A DNA stretch of 64,000 bases from CAVVFX01 sp963747535 (GCA_963747535.1 CAVVFX010000020.1:1-64000), one strand, 5' to 3'. Positions 9,049 through 17,116 are shown, counted from the first letter of the stretch. Numbers and translations: made by a program. The notes: a model not told the origin generated them from the sequence alone.

Positions 9049-9855
9049 TCATGTGTTCTTGTCGTCGCTGTCCGCAGTCACAGGGTCGTCTGGGAATACA
9101 CGCCAAACCTCAAGACGCGGTTCAGCCAGCAGGCTCTCGGCCAAGGCATTCGAACCGGCAACCAGGGTGCAGAGCAGGTCGATTTCGGACGCGACGCACC
9201 AGGCGTGGTCCGATGGCCAGAACAGATTCGGCGACTGCGAGACAAAGCCTCCGCCGGACATATTCCAGCCAATCTCGTTGGCGGCTTCCAGCGGGCCCTC
9301 GAACAAAAGGTAATCCCGGTGGGGAAGATTTACGCACGGTGCGTTCAGCCAATCGGCAGGTACACGTGGTAACCTCGACGCCGAGTCCGTAGCGTCGTTA
9401 AAGGCTGAGACTGGCGCTGCGAACGCGCCCGCCGGTCTGAACTCTATCACGGCTGTGGCTGTGTCGTGTAGCCAACCATAGCCATTCCACAAGCAGAACC
9501 AGCAGTCCGTTGTGCTCGTTTGTTCAGCCAGAGCTGCGCAGACAACCCTAAGCAGATCGGACGGCAGATTGCCGGGCTCTGGGGAGGCGGCGATCTCCGA
9601 ACCAGAGGCAGACGGTCGATTGATGGCGTGAAACTGTACAAGTCGATGCATTGTGCGGTCTGATTTGACCGCAACCTCGGCCCAACGGAGGCGCTCGCCG
9701 CGCATGCCACGCGCGGGGTGCAGGATTCTGACATAAGCGGGGAAGCCGCCGGGTACTACCGAGGCCACGCAATAGGATCCGAAAGGTGCCTGTCGCGGCA
9801 CTAACCAATCGGCCGCGAAGAGTCGCGACGAAGGATGCAGTTTAAGCGGACCCAT
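9049..9855 (-). CDS. Conserved hypothetical protein (268 aa)
   Basis: An intact soluble protein with no signal peptide. It has several Trp-rich, strongly patterned stretches: CWFCLWNGYGWLHD (~118-131), LPHRDYLLFEGPLEAA (~178-193), and SPNLFWPSDHAWCVASEIDL (~207-226). Proteins with this SPNLFWPxDHAWCVASEID signature recur in soil bacteria, especially actinobacteria, as unnamed hypotheticals, so it may have been acquired by transfer. No catalytic motif can be named. The gene is isolated, with repeat D upstream on the map and partial repeat E on the other side. Confidence 0.7.
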   Translation of the reverse strand: MGPLKLHPSSRLFAADWLVPRQAPFGSYCVASVVPGGFPAYVRILHPARGMRGERLRWAEVAVKSDRTMHRLVQFHAINRPSASGSEIAASPEPGNLPSDLLRVVCAALAEQTSTTDCWFCLWNGYGWLHDTATAVIEFRPAGAFAAPVSAFNDATDSASRLPRVPADWLNAPCVNLPHRDYLLFEGPLEAANEIGWNMSGGGFVSQSPNLFWPSDHAWCVASEIDLLCTLVAGSNALAESLLAEPRLEVWRVFPDDPVTADSDDKNT

Positions 9856-10027
9856 GACGGATTCTTCTTCAGAATACCCTTTGGCCGATGCGCTTGTGCG
9901 ATGCGGGGATAAGGCGTTACCGGAACGGTGTCGAGGAGTGACGTCCTTCCACCCACCCGGGAAGGAAGCGTGGACATTGGACGTAAAAGTATCAGCGACG
10001 GTGTCAACGCAAGCGCTACGAACGCAC

Positions 10028-10095
10028 TTGGCGAGTCTGTCGGCGACTCGCGGAACTAAGTGGGCCTGGGCCCGGCCACCGACTACCCATGGGTA
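10028..10095. repeat. Partial dispersed repeat, copy E
   Basis: Only the leading box is present: GTCGGCGACTCGCGGAACTA, then TGGGCCTGGGCCCGGCCACC and GACTACCCATGGGTAAG. The A/T-rich core is missing. The rest of the 9856-10246 gap holds no gene I can support. Confidence 0.6.
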
Positions 10096-10246
10096 AGTCG
10101 GCTAGCGCTTACGTGTTTGTCGGGTCCTGACGCATTTCGGCCCATGGGGGCAGAACCGGGTAGTAGAAGAGCACCCGACAATCCGGTTTCCTGTCCGCTC
10201 AAAGCATAGATTCCCGGCAATCTCCAGATGCCGTTCTTCAGTGGCG

Positions 10247-10567
10247 CTAGGCTCCCGGAGCGCGATAGGCCACAGGTTTGGAGAGCGCCTCATCCGCCTC
10301 CCCTACTGTCAGCAGAACCGTGGTCTTGGTGCGCGCCATTCCGCTGGCGCACGCGGCAGAACCGAGCGCAGCCGCGCTGATATGATCCGGCATATCGACA
10401 ATTAAAATGACATCGTTCTCGCCGAGGCAGAAGTAAATGGCATCCAGTTTCCCGCCCAGCTTCTTGACGGTCTGCGTGATGGCCGTCTTCCGACCGGAGG
10501 GCGTGTCTTTGGCTAGCCCTTTGTGCCCTTCGGCTGTATACGTCGCTTCTACCAGGAACTTCGGCAT
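10247..10567 (-). CDS. GYD domain protein
   Basis: A 106-residue protein matching the GYD-domain family: PKFLVEATYTAEGHKGL at the start, then TVKKLGGKLDAIYFCLGENDVILIV and a final strand KTTVLLTVGEADEAL. It has the family's usual length and a ferredoxin-like alpha/beta pattern. The biochemical role of the family is not established. AAAGGA lies a few bases before the ATG as ribosome-binding site. The gene is single and faces away from the second IS1595 element. Confidence 0.85.
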   Translation of the reverse strand: MPKFLVEATYTAEGHKGLAKDTPSGRKTAITQTVKKLGGKLDAIYFCLGENDVILIVDMPDHISAAALGSAACASGMARTKTTVLLTVGEADEALSKPVAYRAPGA

Positions 10568-10815
10568 CAGATGGTTCCTTTCTGTTCTTCATTTCGACAG
10601 ACGACTGCGCCGCCTGTACTGCGTAAGTATACTCTACCGTCGTGGCGAGAATTTATCCTTGGATCACGGGATAAGGCGCATCCGGAACTATCCATCGCCG
10701 TCGGCCTGACCGGAGGTAACTTCCGGTTATTGCCGATAGTCTTGGGGGCATCGCTCTACAGTACGCGTCAGGCGAGATCTGCGGAGCTGCCCAACGCAGC
10801 GTTGCAATAGAATAG

Positions 10816-10848
10816 AAGACATTGGTAAAAATATACTTGACAACTCCG
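10816..10848. repeat. Target duplication AAGACATT plus left terminal inverted repeat, IS1595 element 2
   Basis: AAGACATT (10816-10823) recurs at 14576-14583. The 25 bp at 10824-10848, starting GGTAAAAATATACTTGACAA, are a perfect inverted match to 14551-14575. Confidence 0.95.
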
Positions 10849-10865
10849 TCGGATTCCGCCATACT
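10837..10865 (+). promoter_or_regulatory. Transposase promoter in the left inverted repeat of element 2
   Basis: TTGACA (10837-10842), a 17-bp spacer, and CATACT (10860-10865) lie before the ATG at 10872. The leader would be almost absent. The same layout is seen at 4459-4487. The identical right inverted repeat carries a second inward-facing TTGACA. Confidence 0.65.
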
Positions 10866-10871
10866 TAATTC

Positions 10872-11822
10872 ATGGAACCGACCAGCCTCCTCGAAGCAGT
10901 TGAATACTTCAAGACTCCAGGAAACTGCTGGGAATATATGGTTCCAAGACGCTGGTCCGATGGTGTAGTCAAGTGCCCGACATGCGGGACGGATCGCGTC
11001 ACATTCTCTGAGAAGCATAATCGCTGGCAGTGCGCCGTTCACCACGATCGTCGCCAATTCACTCTGAAGACGGGAACCATCATGGAAGATTCACCCATCG
11101 GCCTGGACAAATGGCTTCCGGCGATCTGGCTACTCTCCGCCAACCGTAACGGCATCTCTTCCTGGGAGCTTCACCGTGCGCTCGGAGTGACGCAGAAGAC
11201 CGCGTGGTTTATGCTTCAGCGTGTTCGGCTTGCAATGCAGGACGAATGCCACGGCGGAAAACTGGGCGGCGAAGTCGAGGTCGACGAAACCTTCATCGGC
11301 GGCAAAGCGCGCAACATGCACGCCGACCGCAAAGCGCGGGCCCAGATGGATGGCCGGAATACCGGAAACAAGGCCGTCGTGCTCGGTATCCTGCAACGGG
11401 GCGGAAAGGTACGCGCCACTGTCACCTCTGACCGCAAGAAGAAAACCATCCAGCCGTTTGTGAAAGAGAACGTCCAAAAGGGTTCCGACATCCATAGCGA
11501 CGAGCACGCGGAAACTTGGCGCATGGATGAGTACACTCATAACATCGTGAACCATCTCGAAACCTATGTGAACGGGAACATCCACACCAATGGGATCGAG
11601 AATTTCTGGAGTCTATTGAAGCGCGGAATCGGCGGCACCTACGTGTCGGTTGAACCGTTTCACTTGTTCCGCTACGTTGACGAGCAGGCATTCCGCTATA
11701 ACAACCGGTTGCCGTTGAGCGATGCTGAGCGGTTTAGTTACCTTGTGCGGAAGGTAGTTGGCAAGCGCCTAACCTATGCACAACTCATCGGAAAGGCGGA
11801 TGAAAGGTCGGACGCTTTCTAA
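10872..11822 (+). CDS. IS1595-family transposase
   Basis: A 316-residue protein of normal family length. It has an N-terminal zinc ribbon (CPTCG at 35-39, C54 and H57/H58). An HTH-like region follows with ISSWELHRALGVTQKTAWFM (95-114). The ISXO2-type DDE catalytic core has D138 in VEVDETFIGG, D207/D210 in GSDIHSDEH, and E243 in NGIENFWSLLKRG. It is expected to cut and join at the GGTAAAAATATAC ends and to produce the 8-bp duplications seen here. It is intact, unlike its homologue in element 1, with which it shares most of the core. Confidence 0.95.
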   Translation: MEPTSLLEAVEYFKTPGNCWEYMVPRRWSDGVVKCPTCGTDRVTFSEKHNRWQCAVHHDRRQFTLKTGTIMEDSPIGLDKWLPAIWLLSANRNGISSWELHRALGVTQKTAWFMLQRVRLAMQDECHGGKLGGEVEVDETFIGGKARNMHADRKARAQMDGRNTGNKAVVLGILQRGGKVRATVTSDRKKKTIQPFVKENVQKGSDIHSDEHAETWRMDEYTHNIVNHLETYVNGNIHTNGIENFWSLLKRGIGGTYVSVEPFHLFRYVDEQAFRYNNRLPLSDAERFSYLVRKVVGKRLTYAQLIGKADERSDAF

Positions 11823-11878
11823 GAAGGAGGCGAAACGCCAGGGACGCGGGAAGCGTTAAACCACTCGGCGGCAAGTGC

Positions 11879-12295
11879 TCACAGGACCGGGGTAGAGCGG
11901 GGGCCGCTTAGCGTTTCCGGACGCAACGCAGGTTCCAAGACGCGTCTCGAAACTTCATCGGCATCGCACTTCTCGCTGCCACATTTGATATAGGCCGATT
12001 CGTGATCGGCCTCAATATGAAAGGTCCGACTGTTAACGCCATTCGAATACCGTGCGATAAACTTGTTTCCATTTAGATTTACGTCGATGGTCACTGTTCC
12101 TGCAGTTGTCGGAACGGCTATCCGAATACGGGAACCTTCATCGGTATCGATGATTTCAATTTGAGTCCCATCTTTCCGATAGTGCCTGTTCCAACTAGCC
12201 ACGGCTGACGAGATCGCCGCACACACATCGGACCAAAGACGCGTCGCGTCCTTTAGATTCTGCTCGCGCGCAAATAATCGATCTACCCAGTTCAT
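11879..12295 (-). CDS. Passenger protein, last gene of the element 2 operon
   Basis: A 138-residue protein whose start overlaps the stop of the 111-residue gene by 4 bp (ATGA type), so translation is probably coupled. The N-terminus looks helical (ARLWSDVCAAISSAVASWNRHY-like pattern). Residues ~46-110 look like alternating beta-strands (QIEIIDTDEG, VTIDVNLNG, RTFHIEADH). The C-terminus has CGSEKCDADEVSRR. There is no membrane segment and I do not recognise the family. Conserved gene coupling suggests it acts with the membrane protein before it. Confidence 0.65.
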   Translation of the reverse strand: MNWVDRLFAREQNLKDATRLWSDVCAAISSAVASWNRHYRKDGTQIEIIDTDEGSRIRIAVPTTAGTVTIDVNLNGNKFIARYSNGVNSRTFHIEADHESAYIKCGSEKCDADEVSRRVLEPALRPETLSGPRSTPVL

Positions 12296-12627
12296 TTCAC
12301 CACGCTAGCTATCATGTCGACTAGAACCCACAGTGCGCCGAAAATGAACGGCACCAGCATAAAGAGTATCCATAAATGCTTAACTATGTGCTTCGCGTCG
12401 GCTGATACTTCGGTACGGGGATCGAACGGGTTATTGTGAAGCTCCTTCCTTCTGCCCGTTTGGCGTTCAGCCAAAACCTCAGCGCAACGCGCCATCTCAA
12501 GGCAATCCGGGTCCGTCCCCCATTGCTCAAGCTGCTCATCCGATGCCTCGGTTAAAATCCAGGGAGATCGCGCGGTATAGGCATGATACTTCACGCCTTT
12601 CTGCCGGGGTTCGATGTTTGGAACCAT
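12292..12627 (-). CDS. C-terminally anchored passenger protein of element 2
   Basis: A 111-residue protein with a soluble N-terminal ~80 residues (HAYTARSPWILTEASDEQL) and one strong hydrophobic segment at ~86-108 (LWILFMLVPFIFGALWVLVD) followed by a short basic end. This suggests a tail-anchored inner-membrane protein. It starts 6 bp after the 73-residue gene ends and overlaps the next gene by 4 bp. The family is unknown to me. Confidence 0.65.
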   Translation of the reverse strand: MVPNIEPRQKGVKYHAYTARSPWILTEASDEQLEQWGTDPDCLEMARCAEVLAERQTGRRKELHNNPFDPRTEVSADAKHIVKHLWILFMLVPFIFGALWVLVDMIASVVK

Positions 12628-12633
12628 GGGTCT

Positions 12634-12855
12634 TTATTTCACCACCCGTCGATTCGCCGTGGCCTTAGGCTTCGGCCCACGCCTCCTAGGATTGAGCGCC
12701 GACTGCCTCTTGTACTCCGCTTCGCGCCTGACGATTTCGGAGTGAGGCACCGACAGTATCTTCCGGACCACAGTATCGAACCTTGCGAACTGGTCCGGCC
12801 CCGTGTACTGAGCGGCGAGTTCATCATTGATCTCAACGGGCTTGGGTTGCCTCAT
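12634..12855 (-). CDS. Small basic passenger protein of element 2, homologue of 5436-5642
   Basis: A 73-residue protein. FDTVVRKILSVPHSEIVRRE and then NPRRRGPKPK align without gaps over about 40 residues with the 68-residue passenger of element 1. The FD...ILSVP helix plus RRGPKPK tail is the shared signature. Its start lies inside the end of the MerR-type gene (22-bp overlap), so expression is likely tied to that regulator. An antitoxin-like or DNA-binding accessory role is inference only. Confidence 0.75.
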   Translation of the reverse strand: MRQPKPVEINDELAAQYTGPDQFARFDTVVRKILSVPHSEIVRREAEYKRQSALNPRRRGPKPKATANRRVVK

Positions 12856-13294
12856 TAATTACCTCCTGCTTGCGGACCTTAGCGGCCGAACTGACTTCTC
12901 GCACCATCGCGGGGTAGTTGAGCAATGTAAACGCAAACGCCCCTTGTTTGGGATTTTTGGCCACCTTGATAATTTCGTTAGCCTTCACCCAGGTAATCGT
13001 CTTTCCGATTGCAAGAAAGCGGTATTCGGAAAGTGCATCTTTCACCCCGCGCACATATTCAACAGCCATGCATAGCGCCCGAGTGGAGACGCCTTGCTGT
13101 CGTAGCTCCTTGGCGGCTCGAAGAGCTAACAGGTCCTTGAAGTCATACCGCCGCTCCGTACCGCTTCCGTTCGCGTCGGCGATGCTCGGGGTGACGAGTT
13201 CCGTTCTCGCCCAATAGTCGACGCTCGTATAGGGGACGTTAGAGATCAGTGCTGCTTCGCTTGCTGAGAATGTTTCAACGCTCTTGGCCATCAC
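12833..13294 (-). CDS. MerR-type DNA-binding regulator, first gene of the passenger operon
   Basis: A 153-residue protein with a MerR-like winged helix at residues ~8-65: FSASEAALISNVPYTSVDYW is the helix-turn-helix, and ERRYDFKDLLALRAAKEL fits the wing and following helix with the usual RRY(D/S)xxDLL motif. The C-terminal half lacks the metal-binding cysteines of metalloregulatory MerR proteins, so its signal is unknown. It heads an overlapping operon and probably controls it, possibly through the A/T-rich sequence upstream (TATAAA near 13326-13331). It starts at one of two adjacent ATG codons. Confidence 0.8.
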   Translation of the reverse strand: MMAKSVETFSASEAALISNVPYTSVDYWARTELVTPSIADANGSGTERRYDFKDLLALRAAKELRQQGVSTRALCMAVEYVRGVKDALSEYRFLAIGKTITWVKANEIIKVAKNPKQGAFAFTLLNYPAMVREVSSAAKVRKQEVINEATQAR

Positions 13295-13522
13295 TTTTCT
13301 ATTGAAGAATCGACCGCACTCGATTTATACTGATCATGTCGCCCCGGACTCTTCGGTTACTTCCGGCTCTCCCCGCTCTTGCGCCCATAATGTAGCACAC
13401 TCAGGTCTTAGTCTACAGCCATGGGGCGCTAGATCAAGCTTAAAACGATTTACATGAGGAGGGTAGCGTCTCTCCCGATCCTAGTTCACCGACGGGAGAG
13501 GCATCACTGCGGGAAGCTAAAG

Positions 13523-13560
13523 AACCAGTTCGCCAACTTTGACCCGCGAACGAACTGGTT
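13523..13560. other. Inverted repeat inside element 2
   Basis: AACCAGTTCG (13523-13532) and CGAACTGGTT (13551-13560) form a perfect 10-bp stem with an 18-base loop. No T-run follows. It lies in the 510-bp gene-free gap between the MerR operon and the membrane-protein gene, and could be an operator or a transcript end. Nothing else in that gap is recognisable. Confidence 0.6.
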
Positions 13561-13804
13561 TCATGGTGGACGCTGTAGCTTTACGCGCACGGAGCTTGCG
13601 ACCCGAGGCGCATTTACACCGATGCGGAGGGCGGCTGCCTAAAGCGGATCGCCCTCTGTCCATGCCCATTATCCCACCCAGATACACTGAAAATGGCCGC
13701 CTAGTCCCGGCCTCATGAACCGGGGCGAAAGCAGGGGGTCCCTTTGACTTGTTGGCGGCCACCTTCTGTTTTGAAAGGGAACGCTTTGAAGGGGAGCGAA
13801 GTAG

Positions 13805-14506
13805 ATGGATATCGGAAGGCTTGCCGCCTATGCCAATATCGGCAGTTTTGTACTTGGCTGTTTCTTTGTGTACGGATATTTTCACCCTATCGCAGCCGCC
13901 GTTCCCCTGCTGGGGGTCCAAAACTCCGCGAATATTCCCGCGCTCATGTGGCTTTTCCTGTCGGCGCTAGTGTTGGCCGGAATGCTGAACGCGGCGGCTT
14001 TTGCCGTGCCGCGGTTGAAGGCTTTTTCACAATCCCACGCTGAGGCCCAACTGTTACGCGGCGATAGGTATAGGCCTCTCGCACCCAGCAACACATTCGA
14101 GATGATCGAGGCCAAGCCAGAGCAGCCGCAAACAGACACGGCACTTAAATGGCAACGCAAGCTCCGCGTGATTCTGAGGAACCAGACAGGCCGGCGGGTT
14201 ACCGCCGTGGCACCCGACTGGATGTCAAGCAACGGCTATATCCCATTTCAGTCGCAGCATGCATTTTGGTCAAATCTCGAACTCCCTGAAGATTCTTCGG
14301 AAGAAGGATACAAAAATGGCAGATGGAAGAGCGGCCAACCGTCCCTGGTTCTAACTCCGAATGCCGTGTTTCGAGCAGGTGTCGGGCTCGACGCCTGCTA
14401 TTCCGTTGACGAGATCACCGCACGGCTGGCAACTCAGAGAGTCGGCCTGCTTATCATTCCCGTGACCATCGACGGACGGGAAATGGAATGGCGCACGCGG
14501 CTGTAG
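13805..14506 (+). CDS. Membrane protein, right-end passenger of element 2
   Basis: A 233-residue protein. Residues ~8-33 (SFVLGCFFVYGYFHPIAAAV) and ~46-66 (LWLFLSALVLAGMLN-like) are hydrophobic and likely span the membrane. The remaining ~165 residues form a soluble domain rich in beta-strands (KLRVILRNQTGRRVTAVAPD, VGLLIIPVTIDG). The family is not recognised. GGGGAGCG lies just before the ATG. It is the only passenger on the same strand as the transposase and ends 69 bp before the end of the element. Confidence 0.7.
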   Translation: MDIGRLAAYANIGSFVLGCFFVYGYFHPIAAAVPLLGVQNSANIPALMWLFLSALVLAGMLNAAAFAVPRLKAFSQSHAEAQLLRGDRYRPLAPSNTFEMIEAKPEQPQTDTALKWQRKLRVILRNQTGRRVTAVAPDWMSSNGYIPFQSQHAFWSNLELPEDSSEEGYKNGRWKSGQPSLVLTPNAVFRAGVGLDACYSVDEITARLATQRVGLLIIPVTIDGREMEWRTRL

Positions 14507-14550
14507 GTAACCCCCGGCCTGTCACATAACGCCAGCATAAAGAATTGGCG

Positions 14551-14583
14551 CGGAGTTGTCAAGTATATTTTTACCAAGACATT
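14551..14583. repeat. Right terminal inverted repeat and target duplication, IS1595 element 2
   Basis: 14551-14575 is the exact reverse complement of 10824-10848. AAGACATT follows at 14576-14583. Confidence 0.95.
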
Positions 14584-14604
14584 CCCGAAATGGAAGTACC
14601 CCTT

Positions 14605-15354
14605 ATGTTCACGCCGGAAGAACGTGCTCGCTTGCGCCTCGACCTCCTTGACTGTGCCGCCCGGGACGGTCGTATCACCGGTACGGCAATCACTGGTTCG
14701 GCTGCGGCCGAGCGCGAGGACCGATGGTCGGACATCGACCTCGCTTTTGGCGTTGTCGATGCCGCCGAACTTCCGAATGTCCTCTCCGATTGGACTACGC
14801 GAATGTACGATCAGCATTTGGCCTTGCATCATCTTGACGTGAAGTCCGGAGCCTGGATTTACAGGGTATTCCTCCTCCCGAGTACTCTGCAGGTTGATCT
14901 GGCCTTCGTCCCTGGCACGGAATTCCGGGCCTTGGCACCAACGTTCCGTCTCATGTCCGGAAGAGCGAATGAGCCCCGGCACGCTCCGCCACCGCAGCCT
15001 TTGGACATCATCGGCCTTGGGTGGCTTTACGCACTCCACGCCCGAAGCTGCATTGCGAGGCACAAGTTATGGCAAGCCGAATACATGATTAGCGGTATCC
15101 GCGACTACACGCTTGCTCTAGCTTGCATTCGCCACGGCCTGTCTGCTGCCCACGGCCGTGGCATAGATCAGTTGCCGAGCAGCGTGACGGCGCAACTCGA
15201 AAGCTCTCTGGTCCGACAACTCGACATCACCGAGCTCGTGCGGGCGTTCCGGGTCGTAACCGAGGGCTTGCTTAGCGAAATTCGAAGCGCCGATGCGGAA
15301 CTAGCAAGACGCTTGCAAGAAGCGCTCATACAACTGACTGAGAACCCGTATTGA
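14605..15354 (+). CDS. Nucleotidyltransferase-fold protein
   Basis: About 250 residues. Near the start is the signature of the DNA polymerase beta-like nucleotidyltransferase superfamily: GTAITGSAAAEREDRWSDID, a GS followed by the DxD metal-binding pair. The C-terminal half is helical (WLYALHARSCIARHKLWQAE, a nucleotidyl-transferase/HEPN-type helical bundle). Such proteins transfer a nucleotide to a protein, RNA or drug; the substrate here is unknown. I prefer ATG 14605, preceded by GGAAG at 8 bp; ATG 14590 is the alternative. The IS1595 element sits immediately upstream and has probably removed its native promoter. Confidence 0.8.
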   Translation: MFTPEERARLRLDLLDCAARDGRITGTAITGSAAAEREDRWSDIDLAFGVVDAAELPNVLSDWTTRMYDQHLALHHLDVKSGAWIYRVFLLPSTLQVDLAFVPGTEFRALAPTFRLMSGRANEPRHAPPPQPLDIIGLGWLYALHARSCIARHKLWQAEYMISGIRDYTLALACIRHGLSAAHGRGIDQLPSSVTAQLESSLVRQLDITELVRAFRVVTEGLLSEIRSADAELARRLQEALIQLTENPY

Positions 15355-15423
15355 CAGTCACGCCTGGTTCGTCCGTGGGTTTACCGATGTGCTCTCTCTG
15401 GACGTGCCACGGCACGCTCAAAA

Positions 15424-15692
15424 GGAGCGGCCCGCAGGGCCCTCCAATCCAGCGGCATTCGTTGGTCGTCTCCTGGCGGCAAGAGGTGCCTATCCCGCCT
15501 AAAGTCGGTGCAAAAATTCACCCGACACTCAAAGCTTCCATTTTTTTTAAAAGATAATTATAACTGAAAAGTTCCCGGGCATCCGTCGGATTGGGTAGCC
15601 CGCTTGGCGATAGGGCATTCGTTGTTTCCCATCTGCGAGAGGCGCGCGGAGCCACCCCGGCACATCAACGCATTGGGCGTTTCCCGGCAACG
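15424..15692. repeat. Dispersed intergenic repeat, copy F
   Basis: The flank GCAGGGCCCTCCAATCCAGC (15433-15452 region) matches copy A. The core from ~15488 has CTATCCCGCCTAAAGTCGG, a T-run/A-run centre, TAACTGAAAAGTTCCCGGGC, CGTCGGATTGGGTAGCCCGC, and CCCCGGCACATCAACGCATT. Confidence 0.82.
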
Positions 15693-15827
15693 TGACGCCG
15701 AGTAGCCCAGGTGGCGAGCCCGCGACTATGCCGGGAGTATCCGTAGACGGTTCGTGGCCCGATTCCATCGAGGAGAGGCGGGTTCAGAGATATACTCCTA
15801 CTGATGATTGGTCAGGCGCAACGACGT

Positions 15828-16812
15828 ATGGCAGCGGTACTGGAGGTGCTCGGAATATACCTTGCAGCGATCTGGTGACGGCGCAACTGATCCGGCTTTC
15901 CGGCGTTTCGGTTACAAATCCGCTAGAGAACTTGAGTATCAACATCACTGGCACTGAGCTGATTATGGCATCGCGCCAAATGTTCGTGTCGGAGATGTTC
16001 GGATACGCCGGTTTATCCTGCTCATCGTCCCAATCAACTGGTGGTACCGGCGGAGAGGTCCGGCGGCCTATGGCCTCACGAAGGCTGGCCATTCCTGGAA
16101 GACGCTGCTCCTGGCCGGGCTCGGAGCTGCCGCTCTATCGGAGTGGCTGGTGCTGGGTGTCGGTTTGGTTAACTATATCCATCCCAGCCAGACCGCGCCG
16201 TGGCGGCAGGCGTTTTTTGACATGTCTTGGCGACGGTGGGAATTTTGGTTGTTTTCCGCTGTCATGAGCTGGGCGCTCGTACCCGTCCTGGAGGAGCTCT
16301 TCTATCGCGGCTACTGCCAGAGGCGGCTCGCGGAAGATTGGGGAGATGGCCCTGCTATTGTTGGAGCCGCCTGCCTGTTTACGTTTGCCCACACGCAGTA
16401 TCAGATTCCAGATGCGTACAGTGCCGGTATGATCGTGGGCCTCCTCCTATCCGCGATCGGGTTCGGAATAGTGTTTGCCTGGACGCGATCCTTGATTCCA
16501 GCAATGATTGCCCACGCCGTCTTTGACATCCCTATGACGCTGGCCTGGCAGGGTGTGCTTGTGGCGGCGCTCGTGATCGGCGCTATTTCCATCGCACGGC
16601 GAGAACTGACAATAGGCAGGCAGGTCTTCTCGGGAGGAAGCCCGGCTGCGTACGGGACACTGGCATTGCTTGGCACGGGTTTCGCAATCGCAGCGGCTCG
16701 CGTTCGCAGTTTGGAGTATGTGGCAGTCGGGTTGGTCGGACTCGCAGTCGCAATCGAGATGCGGGACCGCCGACGGAACCGGACTACCACGGAAGTTGCA
16801 GCATCCTCGTAA
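15828..16812 (+). pseudogene. CPBP-family intramembrane protease, two frameshifts
   Basis: The coding signal passes through three frames. It runs from ATG 15828 (MAAVLEVLGIYLAAIW, then stop), to the next frame at ~15872-16010 (LIRLSGVSVTNPLENLSI, SEMFGYAGL), to a third frame from ~16018 to 16812. The last carries the conserved CPBP (CAAX protease/bacteriocin-processing) motifs: EELFYRGY (the EExxxR motif), FTFAHTQYQ (FxxxH), and AHAVFD. Several transmembrane helices are visible. An in-frame start after the lesions exists only at GTG 16150, which would drop the first helices. The enzyme class cleaves prenylated or small membrane peptides. Here it is either decayed or misassembled. Confidence 0.8.
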
Positions 16813-16856
16813 TCAGAAGTAGTGTCCACTTTGCCGCAATCCGGAAGCAATCCACA

Positions 16857-16985
16857 TGAGCGAGGAGTCGCCGCCTCGCGGAACTGACTGCGGCCCGGCC
16901 ACCGATTACCGACGTATTCTCTCTGGGTCTGTGCGCTGCACTCGAAATGAGCGATGGGCCCTACAATCTGGCGCATTGTAGCTTA
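16857..16985. repeat. Partial dispersed repeat, copy G
   Basis: It contains GTCGCCGCCTCGCGGAACTG, GGCCCGGCCACCGATTACCG, and a degraded flank resembling the GGGCCCTCCAATCCAGCG part of copies A and F. The A/T-rich core is missing. It is the last copy in the window; I see none after ~17 kb. Confidence 0.6.
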
Positions 16986-17116
16986 GTCCGAGTGTCCGAC
17001 CTATTCACCGGTCAGGTAAACTTTACAGGCGATCTACTCAGTCAGCCGATCCTCGCCGATCTGCCAGGTCCGGAAGCTGAAACCGGCGCGGTCCGCTTAC
17101 CACTTGCCCGGAGGAC

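Larger units (their letters stand above)
10824..14575. mobile_element. IS1595-family transposon (3.75 kb) with regulator, passenger operon and membrane-protein gene
   Basis: Perfect 25-bp terminal inverted repeats (10824-10848 and 14551-14575) and an exact 8-bp direct duplication AAGACATT define the ends. Inside are an intact transposase (+), an overlapping four-gene minus-strand operon (MerR-type regulator, 73-, 111- and 138-residue proteins) and a 233-residue membrane protein (+) close to the right end. Perfect ends, exact duplication and an intact transposase indicate recent, probably still active, transposition. Simple IS1595 elements are about 1 kb, so most of this one is cargo. It landed 7-22 bp upstream of the two candidate starts of a nucleotidyltransferase gene. 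Confidence 0.95.

Noticed and set aside
466..16985. Dispersed repeat as integron attC sites flanking gene cassettes
   Set aside because: The genes between copies are on both strands, the repeat is longer than a typical attC, and I find no paired RYYYAAC / GTTRRRY cores or an integrase.
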